64,000 nt of DNA from Isoetes taiwanensis (lineage: Eukaryota; Streptophyta; Lycopodiopsida; Isoetales; Isoetaceae). Numbering within the stretch: the first letter of the stretch is position 1; the number at the start of each line of letters is the position of its first letter. The translations under genes were made by a program, and so were the position numbers. This document shows, in pieces, positions 45,040 through 60,527 of this stretch. Where the stretch lies: assembly GCA_021234155.1 (NCBI GenBank), contig JAJEKV010000022.1, forward strand, positions 3,786,830-3,850,829, in the 5' to 3' direction. Under the pieces are notes generated by a model that searched no databases, had not been told where the DNA came from, and saw nothing but the letters and a program-made list of their open reading frames with translations.

Positions 45040-48000
45040 CCGGACCTTCGAAAAGCTTGGTTCAGCCAGGAAAAAGAGCATCTTTTTTTTCATTTTTTTT
45101 CAAAGACACGTGTCTCTCCCAGGTTTTTTTTGCATCAAAGAAAATAGAAAGAAGAAAAAAAGGAATATGCTTTATATATTGTGATCCAATGATCTGTCCA
45201 GACAACTATTGAAGAAAAACCCGTTGCAGCGTCACCAACTCCAGACCCTCCATGATAGGGTCAACACTCATATCCAGCTGAGGCACATAGACCTACTGTG
45301 GCTATTTCTCATGATCACTTGCGGGTAGGTTTTGGACAATGCGAAGTCCATTTGAAGCCCATACATTATTGAGTTGGGTACTTCTTTGGGTGTTTTTAGC
45401 AGGTATACTAAGGGTTTTTCCTACCCTGTTAATGCAGATGGTATATCCTTATTATATATAGGTGAATCTCAATACTGCGACTCTGTGGTGTCAACATTTG
45501 CCACCTCCAAATAGGAATTGTACTTGCATTTGATCTCTAGGAACTATTGGGGCTTTCCATGGTAAAAGGGGGATTTTTTTATTCAAGGATACGGGCCCCT
45601 TATAGCAGTGGGAAAAAAAGCTAACAAAAATGGCTTTTCTTAAGCCATATGCAATGGACTTTTTTCAAAAGCTGAAGACAAATCGTTGGATGATGAAATC
45701 GTTCCTCACAATCAGGTTTTTTGTTTTTGCATTGCCTTTCTTAGATAATGCTGGCTCAAAACCTAATACAGAGCAGATTGAAATGGGTCGAAGTTTAGAA
45801 AAAATGCCTCTGCCACATTCGATTTCACCAATTGCTTCTTTTGCTTCTAATCTAAAAGGCAGCCCGTCGACCTCTGATTCCATCAAGTTTACAGGTTCTT
45901 CGCTGTGCGCTTCATGCGAGCTTCGATTTAGGCCTGTCCAACAGAGTTCCGATCAATGGCCGCCCTTCCAACTCAACGTTTTACAGCCGAGCAAAGTGTA
46001 GCATCCAACAAATAGAGGCTTAGTCACTTTTAAGATCTAAAACAAATCTCTTAATCTATTCTTTGCAATGCAAAGATCACATATTCGATCAGTTTTTGAT
46101 GCGAAACAACTGAAATCATGTCGGACTTATATAATGTGTATGGCCGGAAAAATATACTGGATCAAAATTTCGAGCGTGGGTGTCTATTTGTTGCTCAATT
46201 TTAGGATTCAAGGGCAGAAGCTGTTCTTGAGAGAGAATTGGAGATGATTAAGAGATGAATTAAACTTGGAGACAGACGCAATCCAAGGAAGATTGGGCCA
46301 ATTATCACTAATCCGATAATCCGATCAGATTCGAGGGCTTTTATTCCACCTACTTTACTCTATTCTACTGTATATCGTAGGTCCAATGACGTGGGCTTGG
46401 ATCATTATGCAACATTCGTTTTTATAACAGTTTTTATAACAGAATCATAACCTTTTTATAACTTTTTTGTAACAGGTTAAAACCATTGGCCCATACCACA
46501 TGTCAGCAGGAGGGCTCTTCAAATAAATAGTTTTCAAACAAATATTATCAAACAAAAATTGACACTCGATTATATATGAGTGATATCAAATGTATCGAGA
46601 TGTTTGATTATTTTAGATGGAAATTGTGTAAATAGTTTTATCAACACTTTGAATCTATTATCTTGAACGAGAGAAATCTTTGTCATCTTTTCTATGAGAA
46701 TGTAAAGAAAATATGAATTAACCGCTTTCAAATTAATTATACGCTTATGATTAGCTTCAAAAGTTCAATCATCTACAAATAGCCACAATATGATAAAGTA
46801 GGTAGCATGGCTCCCCACATTTGTTTGCAGTTAAACAAGATTGTTAGGCCACTAAGAAATTGCATTAATTTTTTTACCCTGAAGTTTGGGTGGGACTATG
46901 TGCATCAAATTTTTTGAAACCTAAAGTTTGCAGCTATGATTGTGTACAAAGGAGCACAAATCATGTTTCATTCTTCTTAGGGTCGGACATGATCAGATCA
47001 ACATCTAGCTTTATTTGTCAAAAACTCAAAACGGAGGGGTTGCATGCAGGTTTTTGACATGAACGAATCCATGTTGATATCCATCCATTCCCATCGACTC
47101 TCTCCTCTACCGAGCTTAATTCATGTCAACATGATTTGCTTGGATATCAGCACGTAACGCATCTCAAGCACTTGGTAGCGATCCAAAAATTAGTGGGAAG
47201 AAGAAGAACGACAAGACTTTGAATCTTCATGCGACCCTCTCAAAATTTCAGCTCATGTCAACATCAAGAAGTAGGTTCATAAGATCTTACTCTTAGACTC
47301 AAAAATTTTCCATTTCACTCGAAGTAATTTGTATATTGCAACAATGGCTTAACCCCAAGATTGCAACAATGGTTGCAACTGATTTTGTAATCACAATTGG
47401 CTTTAAGGGCAATCCATCATGCAAGGACGCCTTTTTTATGTATTAGATAATTTCCGGAGTTCCACCGGATAAATTTTCAGCCATCCGACGGGCGGGCGGA
47501 GCCACGAGTGTAATCGGCCAGGTCTGGCCGAGAAAAATTTTCCCGTGAATTCGACCCATAAATTATCAAACATAATGATAACCACCCTCAAATTTCGCCG
47601 TAAAATGTTTTTTGGAGCTATGTTTTTCTTCAGATTTGAGCTTGTTTTCTGAGAAATGAGTTGGAGCTGTGCTTTTCTTTAGATCTGAGCTTGATTCCGG
47701 AATGAAGACTGAGAAATGAGTTCCGGAATGAACTTGTTTTTTGAGAAATGAGTTCCAGAATGAGATTGAAGAGGCAAAGGAAAAATAAAAAGGAAGCTCT
47801 GACAAAGGTTAAATAGAAAAGGGAGCTCCAGGAAAGGTTAAAGCTCTGGATCTATCTGCATGCAGCTGTAAAGGAGCCTGTGCGAGGAAGAATCTCTGCG
47901 ACGAAGAGTTTGTGCGAAGAACTCTGTGGAAAATATAGGCGACGCTGCTCCACAAATTTCGGAGGACAAATCTGCGTGGTAAAAATGACAGAATAGAGGT

Positions 48001-48260
48001 GAAATTTGAGGGTGGGTTATCATTACAATAGTTGGCGCTCATTTTCAACTCAAATTGCAATTCTTTGTGAATGTGCAATAGAACCTTAAAATAGAGTATT
48101 TGTCATATTATATAAGAGCACAAGATTTACATGAAAAGCACAAAAAATATTTATACACTTTTTGTGTTTTATAAAAGGTGTTAATGAGCACAAGGCATAT
48201 GTAACACTTGGTGTTTTACTTAACAGGATATTATAAGATGGGTCTGCTATTACATTACAA
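45040..48260. other. Non-coding part of duplication copy 2
   Basis: Equivalent of 36370-39910, without the hairpin insert. No supported gene. Confidence 0.5.
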
Positions 48261-48263
48261 TAA

Positions 48264-49516
<1,253 letters not shown>

Positions 49517-50494
49517 CTATGGCGCGGTAGGGTCTTTTATGTGCAAACCCCGACCTTTCTAGAATGGAAGTTGTTGAACGTATCTCGACACTTGGCATCT
49601 TTATGACCCATGTCATAAATGTCATGTGTCCTTTTGGAAGTATACAAGGAAAAGTTTGAGGAGTCAAAATGGGAAGCATACAAGGAACGAGAAGTTTTGT
49701 CTCACAAGTAAGGTCCTGCTCTGGGCTAACAATTTTACATTGTCTCAAATAAAATTAAATGCTTGCTTCATTGTTCCTTTCTTGTAACAGTCTTGGCCAC
49801 TTGATGCGTCAAATATATTTATGTATGTATGTATACATGCTTGGCATACATGCAATTCATATAACCACAGGGTTGTTTCTTTGGAAAAGGATTTTTGCAA
49901 CGTCCAAGGAGTGGATAAAAAATATAACAGTTAGAGTCGTGTATCGGTAAAGTTGATTTTCGATCTAAGGGGGGGAGCCTACCTTTGGCCCAGGTGCCCT
50001 ACGATGGCACACCTTGATAGTCCAATTGAATGGCCAAGATTGTTTGATATGCACTTCCTTTTTGAAGTTTTGAGTTTAACGGCCAAGATCTTCTAATTTT
50101 GTTATTTTTCACCTTTACGAAAAAAATCTTTTTTTAGGGAAGGCGTATGCCTACTGGACAAACATCATTAAAAGGTGTTCATCGGTATCTTTCTTTTGAC
50201 TACTGATGCGTGCCATTTGGGCCACAATTTGCCCAAAAACCACGCGATTTTGGGGTCGTTAAAGAGGGCAACTCTTAAGGATTTCAATGAGCCATCCTTT
50301 GCCTAGTTTTGAGTATTGCAAGGCCTCCATCGGGCCATTTTGCTGTTAACTGGGCCATCAGTGGGCCCCCAAATTACTTTGTTATTGATTGGGGACTCCA
50401 AAATTGAAGAAATTCAGCAACTCCATATCTCGTTTGAGTTTATAGATTCGAGGAAATAGAAGCAATTGAGGTTTCCCTTTCCAAGTCGCATCGT

Positions 50495-52600
50495 TTTCAT
50501 CATCTGGATCAACTTGTTCATCTAGGCCATTATTGTAATTATCTGTTAAAGTCCTCATATGGGCAGTCTGAGGAGTTGTAGATTTATAGTTCTATTTTTA
50601 TCCATCAAAGATCCATAAGTGGCAGCAATCAATGGCTATTATGAAGAAAGGACACAAATGTGAGTTTCCTACTTCTTTAATGCCTATGATTATAAGTTGA
50701 TAGAACTCTAACACACTACATAATAATTGATGATTCATGTGTAAATGTATTACATGATACGTACGTTCCTAATATATTATAATCTGGTCTTGTTAGCGCG
50801 TGTCACCATCAACACGAAATAACAAAATAAAAATATGCAAATACCCCTCAGGATGCTGGAGGGCAACCTTTCGTGCACAATACCTTGCTTTTTTACCAGG
50901 CTTGCCTATCTTATCCTACAACAATTCCTTCTAGCATATCCACCCGGCATGCCACATAAGCCGAATTACATATCATCCATTGAAACTTGAAATTTTATAA
51001 TCGATCGTGTAGAAAATGAGAAAGTCCCTGAAAAATAAATTGATGTCTATTTTCTCTTCCTCGCTCTGTTTGTTTGTTTTACATTTCTTGTTTTGATCCT
51101 TTATTGTATTTCAACTAATCGGATCCTTTGAAAATAAAAAAGAAATTCAGCTAAAAGCAACCACTGTGCATAGCTTGGCACTCGCCCTTAACATCATGAA
51201 CTTAAAGCATTACCCAACATCGTTGGAGCTACGAACTGTAAGAATAAATATTTCACTGTGGAAACTATATCAGAGGATTTTTCTATCTATAATCTTGCCT
51301 TTGTATTAAAAACATGAGTAGGTTTTGTTCAAGTTTCTGCCATTGCACCACCTCCAAGATGATGAAAAATCAATGACATCTCTCAAACTATCTCAGTCCG
51401 ATTTGGATTTGTGTTAGAATTCCTAGAAACTCGAAAAGCCTTCGAAATTTTGAACAAGCCCAGAAGGGTTTCCAAATTTGAAGCCCAAAAGTGTTTCTGC
51501 TCAAGAAAGATCAAAAGAGCATTTTTTGGATGGACTGTCCATCACTCAAAAATTTAACCAATATAATGCATGTGGCCCGATTTGGACGAAGTATTTTTGA
51601 AACGAAAAATCTCTATTCTTAGCTTGCATTTTGTTTGGCGATTGGCGATCCAAAGCATGCAAACCAAAAGTGTTTCCAGAGAGAATTGCCGTTTCTAATT
51701 GATTTTTGGATTTAGGAAATGATATTTGCTAATCTTTAATCTTTACAAGTTGGAAAAGCTTTGTTATTTGTAATAGATTCTTGGATATAGGAAGTCCTCC
51801 TATCAAAAATTAATATAAGAGTGGATTGTGCGCTGCCCATCAACAACATAGCTCATTTTTTTTGTTCAATTTTAATATTCTCTTCAATATACTGCTTATC
51901 AAACTCAATATCCCCTCCTGTTTAGCGCTATACCTATGATTCATGCCTTTTTTGAGCATCAATAATGCTGACAAATAAGTGTTTAATTGGATGTATTCAT
52001 TTTACCCTCCAATATTCGTGTCTTTATCTTAGCCTTGAAGACTAACATGCTTTTGACTTCTCGTTTGAACTTTTAAATTAATTTTGATGAAGAGAACAAG
52101 AAAACAATACATCAATCTTGAAGTACTTAGTATAGGTACGTTGGCAAGTCCTAAAAGTGGACACATATAGGACGCTTATGCCCAAATAGATGCCCCTAGA
52201 AGTGACTACTAATGCCAAATAAAACCTGTCACTAAATTCTCCTCAATTCACCTCCAACTTAGCAGGTGAGAAACAATAGAGAGGACATAATGGAGCTTAG
52301 TCCTGGGCTGCAAATCGATAGAACAATCATATGGACAGACTTTGGAAGCTTGTTAGCCTTGACTTTGTCAAAAGCATCAGAAAAAGCTCCAAATTTTATC
52401 TGAGAGCATTGGAACAGCTTCATCGATGCAGAGCTAGTCGAAGGTTGAAAAAGAACTGCAAATATTAAAGTGAAATATCGCCTTTTAGATTTAATAAACT
52501 CGTGAACAGAAATCTTCGAGATACGAAACTACCAATGAGAAAGAAGCCTTCACATAAACATGAACCTAGATAGAAACAGGAGCAGGCGCAAGAGCAGAGA
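50495..52600. other. Single-copy spacer, no gene seen
   Basis: AT-rich sequence between duplication copy 2 and the inverted arm. No open frame with a domain, no clear repeat structure. Confidence 0.5.
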
Positions 52601-52899
52601 CATGAATAGGGTCAATTGCATGAAATGGGACATCATGGACAGAATCTGAGACATGAACTGAAGCCGCGAGATGAGAATAGGATCAAGACTTGATACAAAA
52701 CAGAACCGAAATATGGACTAAAATTGAAATAAGGACTAAGGTGGAATCATGAACCAATGATAATGCATGAATTGGAGTAGGTTTGGTTCAGAGGCAAAAA
52801 CTGTAGATGAACAGGGACTAGAGCTGGAACAAATAAGTAGGAATGATCTAGAGCGTCAGTCTATCTGTGGGTTATGTCACTCAATTCAGGAAAGACCCT

Positions 52900-53060
52900 T
52901 AACCACTAGTGCATGTGGGCTAGCAATGAGATTGAAGGAAATGTACATGAAGCTCCCTCGAACAAAACCCCAAGCGGTGCAATACATTTTGTCACTGCGC
53001 CCCAGGAGATCTCACGTCCATTGATCACACCAACAGAACTAGGATGCTCAAGCCTGATTC
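52900..53060 (-). pseudogene. Ty3/gypsy retropepsin relic, inverted copy
   Basis: Minus strand reads SSVGVINGREISWGAVTKCI and APLGVLFEGASCTF, closest to the relics at 34.3 and 43.0 kb and closer to the 25.3 kb protease at some positions (GREIS against GQEIS). A CCCCCCCACCCCCC run lies just upstream at 53103-53118. Confidence 0.6.
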
Positions 53061-53119
53061 TAGTGATGGCGTGCTTAGTGATTCTAGCGATATAGTGTTC
53101 CCTCCCCCCCACCCCCCTC

Positions 53120-54700
53120 CCGTGTTCAACAAGCCATCCTTCCAGCTGATAAATATATGGACCAAACAATGTTGGATTGAGTCAGCATCCTGACAGACTC
53201 CAATACCACTGATGACAGGTTGTCCTGACGACGTCAATTGCCTGAGCATGACTCAATACAAGGATCATGCTTGGTTGATTGACCTCTTTGGCCATGCTGG
53301 CTATACTTTAACGAGGCTCAACTCACTTGGTCTCGTCTGGTGGCATTAAATTGCCATTTTTTAATGACCTTCCCATTGCAATGCAATAAGGAGCACCGAA
53401 GCTTCCATTTCGCATAGTGTCGAATCTAGTTGCAAAAATGGTTGAGATAAGTACACTCAAACTAAAAGATGTTAGCCTATAAAAGGGGAGATACTTGAAA
53501 TGAAGATATCGGGTCAAGATCTAGGTCTAGGTAGAAGGTAAGGTCATCATGAACAAAGGTTAAGAAGGTCAAGAGTGCCGTTGTCGGAATACAGAGTGAT
53601 GAAAATATTAAATCAAAGCACGACGACTACCGAAATCGGAACATTTAGGCCCTTGTGAAAAAACAACAGTATAAACAAAAGAATCATATAAGATGGAACT
53701 CTTAACAAAAAGGGATATGTATATACATAAAGCTAGAGACTAATGGAAGACATATAAAGAATGCCTTCAAATGCAAGAAAAAATGCAACATGCCTTACAA
53801 AGGGAAATTGATAGGACCAGAATGGTAAAAAAGCCACTACATCTTATATGATTGTTACACCCTCTCCATAAGATGGTGTGCAAGCTCATGGAAAGATCAT
53901 AAAGCAAAATCAGACCAAGCAAAATCAAACTTTATATAACATTTTGAATGGAACCAAAGGACAACTAACAAACATGAGAGAGAGACCAAATGGGACTAAT
54001 GGAACAAATATCGATAGAATATCGATAGTCACACAGAGTAAACAAAAGCCTAAAAATACAATAAAGCGAAATGAGACACAAACAAAGGAATGTCAAATCT
54101 AAACGAAGTGAAATGTGTAAGATGTGCCAAATAAGAGCAAGATGACTATGCAAGGGGGAGAATGTTGAATAAGGGCAAAACTTCTGATTAAAATTTTGTT
54201 GAGACACACATTGCCACTTGAGCCCCTGTTTTACACTATTTTATTTCTTTGATTCATGGCTACAGCTCTTGTTTTCTTATGATAGTAATAATATTGCCAC
54301 TTGTATAGCCACTATTTTATTTCTTTGATTCATGGTTCTCTTTTTTTTTTCTTATGATAGTAGTATAGCTGCTCGGTTTAAACTAGAATTGCAATTCTTC
54401 TAAACAAAAATGTCATATTTTTTCGCTCACTTAGCAGCAAGAAGGAAAATAGAAAATCGAGGTTACAGTTTTACCTCATAAATCCAACCATGCATTGCCC
54501 CCCAATCGAATTAATTTGAATGTGTACTAGACAAAACTTGCACGTAAAAAAGCGAAACGCTTGTAATACATATCAAAAGCCAAGAACATTATCAACAGCT
54601 GAGAGAATATTTAACACATTCGTGTTAAAAGATTATAGGTGTTAAAAGGTGTTATTTAAGCACAATAATACTGGTGTTTTATTTGAAGGGATATATAAGG
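53120..54700. other. Inverted-arm non-coding DNA
   Basis: No gene. It mirrors 32.6-34.2 kb. The 54.05-54.2 kb part is the empty site that defines the MITE at 33158-33367. Confidence 0.5.
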
Positions 54701-54711
54701 TAGATCTCGTA

Positions 54712-55891
54712 TTAAGATGACTTCAGCAGGCGGGGTCTCAAAGCTTGAGCAAACTCTAGAACTTTCTCAGGGTCTGGGAGAAGTTTCTTCACAGTAGGAT
54801 GTTCAGAAAAGGCCTTGAGAAACCTGTTAAGTCTGGGGCACTGATCTTCTCCAGGTAATTTAAATCCACCTATGGTTTCCCATGCATGGAACCAACATGC
54901 AAATGGACCAAATGCTACATCCACAAACCCTATTTCATCACCTCCAAAAAAGGGTTTCCCTTTGCTCACCTTTTCAAGAGCATCATCAAGCAGAATGAAC
55001 ACATCTGTCAGATCCTGAATTCCTTTCTTTTGCTCCTCTCCTTCTGTCCTCCAAATTCTTCTACCTGCATCATAAACCTGCAATGCAAACTTAGAACAAT
55101 CTCCTTTCTTATTTCATAGAATAATAGACCTGCAATGCAAACTTAGAACAACCTCCTTTCTTATTTCATAGAATAATGGACTGCCTTGAACATCACCATT
55201 CAGCTAAGAAAATGGCCTTCAATACCAAATGTTAATAACTAGACCCTTAGCATTTGCTACTTTGTAGCACAAAATAATTTACTTCCTCGGTTATTTTGGC
55301 TAAAAAAGTAGCGGCCTTGAACACCATCTTTATTGACTAGATCCTTAAGGGCGTCAAAAGACTAGAAAGGATCGTCTCTGAAGCAGCAAAAACAAAAAAG
55401 AAACATAATGCTTTGGTGTCAAAAACAAAAGTAAAGAAATATCAAATCATAACAGAAAGAAACAGAATGCAGCTGTTAACAATACGCTTGTAAAATCAAA
55501 CACAAAGAATAGGAAGAACGAAAAATATCTTGGAATAAAATATCTAACATATCGAAGCATTAAAAAAACGCACCTTCTTATCAACAACATCGGCCCAGAA
55601 TCGAGCCACATATCTTTCATAGGGATCTTCCGGAAGCAAATTAGGACCTCTATTCTTCCAGGTATCTTCAATGTACTCCAGGATAATAAGGGATTCACAG
55701 AGCGGCTTACCGTTGTGGATAAGAACAGGAACTTTTTTGTGAACGGGATTAGACTCCAAAAGAAGCTGGCTTTTGTTGGCCAGATCCTGCTCCAAATACT
55801 CGTATGGAATGCCCTTGAGCTCCAAAGCAGCCTGGACTCTAACCCCGAACATGCTCACCCATATGCTAAGAACTTTCAGTTCGTCGGCCAT
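54712..55891 (-). CDS. Tau-class glutathione S-transferase, GST D
   Basis: Exons 55891-55574 and 55077-54712 (stop at 54712-54714) give 227 residues. Ser13 (WVSMFGVRV), Lys40, KVPVL and Glu66-Ser67 are present. Exon 2 begins [16 protein letters not shown] and ends RLLKSS. The frame is open throughout. The 496-bp intron has the same doubled acceptor unit as GST A. A TATA-like GATAAAAATA is about 40 nt upstream of the ATG. Closest relative is GST A at the other end of the inverted structure. Its exon junction (DVVDKK) keeps the common form, so A is the altered one. Confidence 0.93.
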
Positions 55892-56079
55892 TGTTGGTCT
55901 GCTTGGCTATGGCTATGGCGTAGTATTTTTATCTGCAAACGCCGACCTTTTTACTATGGACGTGAGACCTCAACACTTGGCATGTAGGAATATTCTTTTA
56001 TACAAAAATAATATTCGTCCATTATTTTTGACCCAGATTGTAAATGTGTAGTGTTCTTTTCGAATGTGCTAGTCATGCA

Positions 56080-57490
56080 CTCGAAAAGCGACTTTACGTA
56101 TTATGTAAAGAGGACTTTGGTTGAAATTACGGTGGCTCTAGCGGTGGCTATGGCACGGTTCTTTCGAAGTTTTTTGGCCATGATGATGCTCTATAAAGCT
56201 ATTATTGGTTCACTGCAAAATGCCCTCCCTGCTGTCGATTACGTAGTCCATAAAGTACATTTTTTTGTCCAACACAAATTTCGTCGTAGTTGGTTGGCAG
56301 AAGATACCTACATAGAAAGATCATTTTAGAAAACCATGAAATCCGTCAAATGTTCAGATGGGTCGGAGGTGCTAACAGCTTATATGAAGATGCAAATCAA
56401 GATCCTCAAAAGGATTGATGAATATTGGTAGATTTACATGGGAGATCATCGGTTTGTTTTTCAACTATTTTTTAGAACGCACTGGAACGCTGGTTGCTTG
56501 CCACATTCACATGAAATCAGTCACCCGATAATAGTAGTCGGCCAAATAATAGCTGGAAGTGCCTTTTTGCGGTTCAACAGATAGAAGCAGACAAGATTGC
56601 CCATGCAGCCAGGTCCGGGTGCAAGGATATAGCCATATCAATCATAGCCATATATAGTTTGCCTGCATCTTGTGCTGCTCTCTATCGATAAAAAATTAAT
56701 CACAATCAGGAACAAAAGCTATTTGCAGTAATGAGCAAGATAGCACAATGATATTCAATCGGCCTTCAATATCAGTGACTTATTCTAGATTCATTTAATT
56801 TACCAATGTGTTTTTTTCTAATTGAAGGCCATGTCTCAACAATAAAAAATGTTTCATTCTGCAGTCTACATAAATTTGGAGTGGAAGTATAATTTCATTT
56901 TGCCCTTTCAAGTTATTAAATAGCATCGATCCGAGCCCTCGGATCGCCATTCTGGATAGGGACGAGCCATTATATAAGTGCACTCCACATTCGAGACCAG
57001 TTATCGGCATCTTCTCACAGCAGCACTTCTTTCATTCCCATTCCTTCCCTCCCTTCCCGCCCTGATTTGTTTGGGAACAAAGTTTAAAATGAAACGCACT
57101 TATTTGCTGCAAACGCACTTCAAAAGGAATCTTTGAAAGATTCCCTAAAATTCCCTTAAAAAAGTCCATTTTTTAGATTTTTTTGTGACAGGTGTGACAA
57201 TTTAGGCAATTTAGGTACCTTTTTTGAGGGGTTGATTGAACATAACTTCCATGCAAAAATTTTAAATAGCAATTTTCATCCTCCTAATTTAGAACAAAAA
57301 ATAGTTACTTATATAAAGTGTAGCAAAAAAGGAGCAATAAAAAAAATAGCAAGGGTAGTAGAGTGACAAAGAAGCGATATATTCAAGGTTGTGAAAATTG
57401 TACAAAATTATGAACAAAATTGTCAAAAATATAGGACATTTTGACAAACACTCATCATCTCGCACTTTTGTTTCTTTACATGTTCGAAGT
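56080..57490. other. No gene seen
   Basis: AT-rich. Short frames at 56.05-56.33 kb (plus) and 56.80-57.01 kb (minus) lack domains and splice partners. Confidence 0.4.
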
Positions 57491-57502
57491 CATCGGACAA
57501 AC

Positions 57503-60090
57503 TTACATTTTGCAAAGAAGATCGGGATGCATCTCATCCTCCGACTCATTTAATCCCTCGATCACTTGAGCCTTCATCCCGCCTTCACTCTCAAAACTGG
57601 ATGTACTCGAACGATCTTCTTCCTCACCGCCTACAAGTGAGTCTTCATCATTTTTTTTTTGCCACCTTTCTAGGTTGTTTGTCTAATCCACATGCCGACC
57701 TTATTAAAGTTTGAGTGACCATACGTAACTTATTAGCAAAGCAATGAACAAAGTCATATGCAAGAACCTTTACTTCGCCTAGATCTATGACAAAGCAGTT
57801 TGTTTGCTTTGGACTTTGCTCTCTTTCCCACTCCCGCTTTTACCATCTCCAAAGTATAACTCCCAATCGAAAAGCATTGGCAAGATCCGTTCTCATCCAA
57901 AGTGCACTTTTAATTGTGTGGGAATTCCATCCTCTCTTGTTACCTCCAAAGATTTTAGCTTTAGCCGTAAGCGGCTTCCCAGATTCATCATTATCATGGG
58001 GACAAACTATGAGCATTCCTTCGAATCTCGAGACTGAACCGGATACTCGAAAGCAACTTGTTGTGCCGCAAGGCAGGGGGGTGTACATGACTCTATCCTC
58101 TTCATCTGAGCTAGCCAATATCTCTACATGCTCCTCTTGATTCTCAACTTGCACAGGGAGAGGTTGCCTAGATGGCCAGTTGAATGTAACTGTTCTTCGA
58201 CCTTGCAATGAAGCTTGCAACATGTCACGTTGCCGAGAAAAAAACGTTGCGAATGAATTGAATACCTGCTGCTGGCTGCCACTGCAAGGATGTGGCATAT
58301 TTCTTTCCTTGTAACATGGCCTTGCCATCTACAAGTGAAATTTTGATCTGATGCTGAAATGTAATGTTTCTCAAGGGCTCAATAGCGCAGTGACCAACGT
58401 TTGGATAGTTCAAAAATGCCTTGTAAGATAGTTTTCCATTAAATACCATAGCACCAACAACATGCAGGTGTATGAGATCTTCTTCAGCAGCATCTTTAGG
58501 CACATTGACAAAATGTGGTAGGGTGGTCTTCTTCTGGTCCATTCCATCAATAACAACCGATATGTAGTTGAGTGGTTGTTCCAGTGCTTTCTTCCTATGT
58601 TTTGTCAATTTTCTCCTTTCCAAAGATTGTTGTTCTCTATGCTTGTTCAATTTCTCTTTCAATGCATCTGAAATGAAAAAGTGTTTAGGAAAGAACCTAC
58701 TTTTAAGTAGAATTAGGCAAGAACACGTTTTGGAAGCTTACTTTTAGTGTGAAGTGTCCTTGCATTTTGTCTCTGAGCTTTTAATTCAGAGCATGTAGCA
58801 CAAACAGACATCCGATGCTTTCTAGGAATGGACACGCGAGAAAACTCTTTTTCCGAGCACGAAGAAAGTAAGAGTAGCGAGACATGGCATTCTCCAGCCC
58901 TCAACACACATGTCCTTATAATTATCGTGAGACTTCACGTTTCGTGAAGTTGTCACTCAAGTGGTACATAGGGTCTGTTAGCGAAGTTTTCGCAAGACTC
59001 CTTAAAGAAACCTTCCATCCAGGAAACACATTGAAGGGCATGAACTCTGGATATACCTCCTGAGTGGCAAGAGTCATTAATGCCTGGATTCTTGTCAAGC
59101 CTTTTCTTCAGGCGGTCAAGGCGCTCACGCCTAAGGCATGAATCAATTTAAAGGTCGCTTTGACAAACAAGATGTGGCCACCACGTGTAAGTAAACTTCT
59201 CACCATAACGGCCTAATATTGAAGGCCAAGTAGCCCCTTTGGTCTAGCAGAGTCATTGAACTCAGAACTATCACGAATCAACCTCAAATCCTTTAGTCCA
59301 ATCTTAAGCAAAACAACGTTGAGAACAACAAAGCTTTTTGTATGTGTTGTCCTCAAGTGAGCCTCGTCCATAAGTTTCTTTCTTCTTTGGGATGTACATG
59401 CTTTCTTGTGTAAGTTTCGCTTAAGATTCTTACTTGCAGGAGCTTTGAATTGGAACAAAACATCTTGTGGCTTCGGCAGGTCCTCGTCTGAGAGATCAAC
59501 CTGAGGTGTTTCTTCATCTGACATTGTAGGAACGGACGTTGTACTTGTCGATGCTGTGAGATTAGGCGTGTGTTGATCCTGTGTGGAAGAAGTTTGCCTT
59601 TCCCTTGGAAAAAGAAGTCGAGGCGGATGACGTAGTTGAGTAGCTCCACTAGTCTCATAAAACACAGGAGTAGCATGGTGCTGACTGCTTTCACTAAAAG
59701 TGGCATCCTGTAGTGCAACGGATGGCGATGGAGTCATTTGCGACCGTGTGGGCTGTCTTGGCTGAACCAAGGGAGACGGACTAAAATGAACGGGAGGAGG
59801 TAGTCTGGGCTCGGCTGGAGTAAAACGACTGGGTGGAGGATGGTTGCCTTGTTGTCTGTGTTCTGGAGGAGTGAAATGCATGGATGGTGGTAAACGGCTA
59901 CGTGAGCAGAGAGGTGGTGGCGTTGAATGCATTGGTGGTGGTAGCCGACGTGCACCCAACTGGGAGGGCGGGGCTCGAGTGTCGAGTCGAAGTTTCCGCC
60001 AAAGAAGAACGGGCTAGTGTGAAAACCATGGGAGGAGGTAGCGGCGAATAGGACGTGGTGGCTCTGACGCTCTCTTCTCTCCAGCCATAG
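57503..60090 (-). pseudogene. DUF7869-type transposase with proline-rich N-terminus, interrupted
   Basis: Read 5' to 3' on the minus strand: MAGEKRASEPPRPIRRYLL from 60090, then after a shift a Pro-rich stretch of PPPMHSTPPP-like repeats (59.96-59.7 kb), HKKACTSQRRKKLMDEAHLR, and FCCSQRCFA near 59.31 kb in a shifted frame. Next, SWMEGFFKESCENF near 58.99 kb, FSRVSIPRKHRMSVCATCSE at 58.84-58.78 kb (matching FRDVSIAKKIPFSKCDTCEV of the 22.6-25 kb transposase), and VVIDGMDQKKTTLPHFVNVP near 58.55 kb, which carries the first catalytic Asp with HVVGAMVFNGKLSYKAFLNY. The second Asp and Glu blocks were not found. A last acidic exon (SSTSSFESEGG) lies at 57.66-57.50 kb, ending at TAA or at a GTAAGT donor. 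Head-to-head with the methyltransferase-like gene at 60.53 kb. Confidence 0.55.
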
Positions 60091-60527
60091 TGAGCTCGCA
60101 GGCACAGAGGTATAAAATTATACCGAGCAGAAGCACACGAGACAAAGAGGGGTATAAATTTATACCAAAAGCGTAAAAATTTAAACAGTCGCACAGTTAA
60201 AGAAAACAAGAAGCGTATAAATTTATACCGAGCAGAAGCACAAGAGACAAGAGTGGTATAAATTTATACAGAAAGCGTATAAATTTATACAGTCGCACAG
60301 TGAAAGCAAACAAGGAGGGTATAATAATATACGAAAACTTTAGACCGCTGTATGTAAAAACATATAGACAGAAAATATACGAAATAGCAATTGGCAGTAC
60401 TACTTAAGGGAGGCGGAGGTGAGCTCATTATCTGTATACGCGGCTTGGCTCGAAGGCGCTCGCGATCCGCCTTATATACTTGCCCTTTTTTGCGACTTCC
60501 ATCAGCTATAAGGATCTTCATACGGTC
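60091..60527. promoter_or_regulatory. 437-bp divergent intergenic region with TATA palindromes
   Basis: Lies between ATG 60090 (minus) and ATG 60528 (plus). Palindrome copies: 60112-60126 (variant), 60151-60166 (perfect GGTATAAATTTATACC), and near 60211, 60254, 60277 and 60317. Because the palindrome contains TATAAA on both strands, each copy could serve as a TATA box in either direction. Promoter function is inferred. Confidence 0.55.

Larger units (their letters stand above)
52610..56070. repeat. Inverted duplication arm, right (left arm about 30.52-34.74 kb)
   Basis: Reverse complement of the left arm: linker and retropepsin relic (52.6-53.1 kb), the 33.5-34.2 kb equivalent (53.1-53.9 kb), GST 3' flank (54.2-54.7 kb), GST D, and upstream DNA that matches the block at 30.52-30.63 kb best. 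It lacks the MITE of the left arm. Divergence is visibly higher than between the tandem copies, so it is older. Confidence 0.88.

Noticed and set aside
56051-56329. Plus-strand frame of 92 codons with hydrophobic start
   Set aside because: Lies in the former GST D upstream DNA, no homologue recognised, no promoter evidence.
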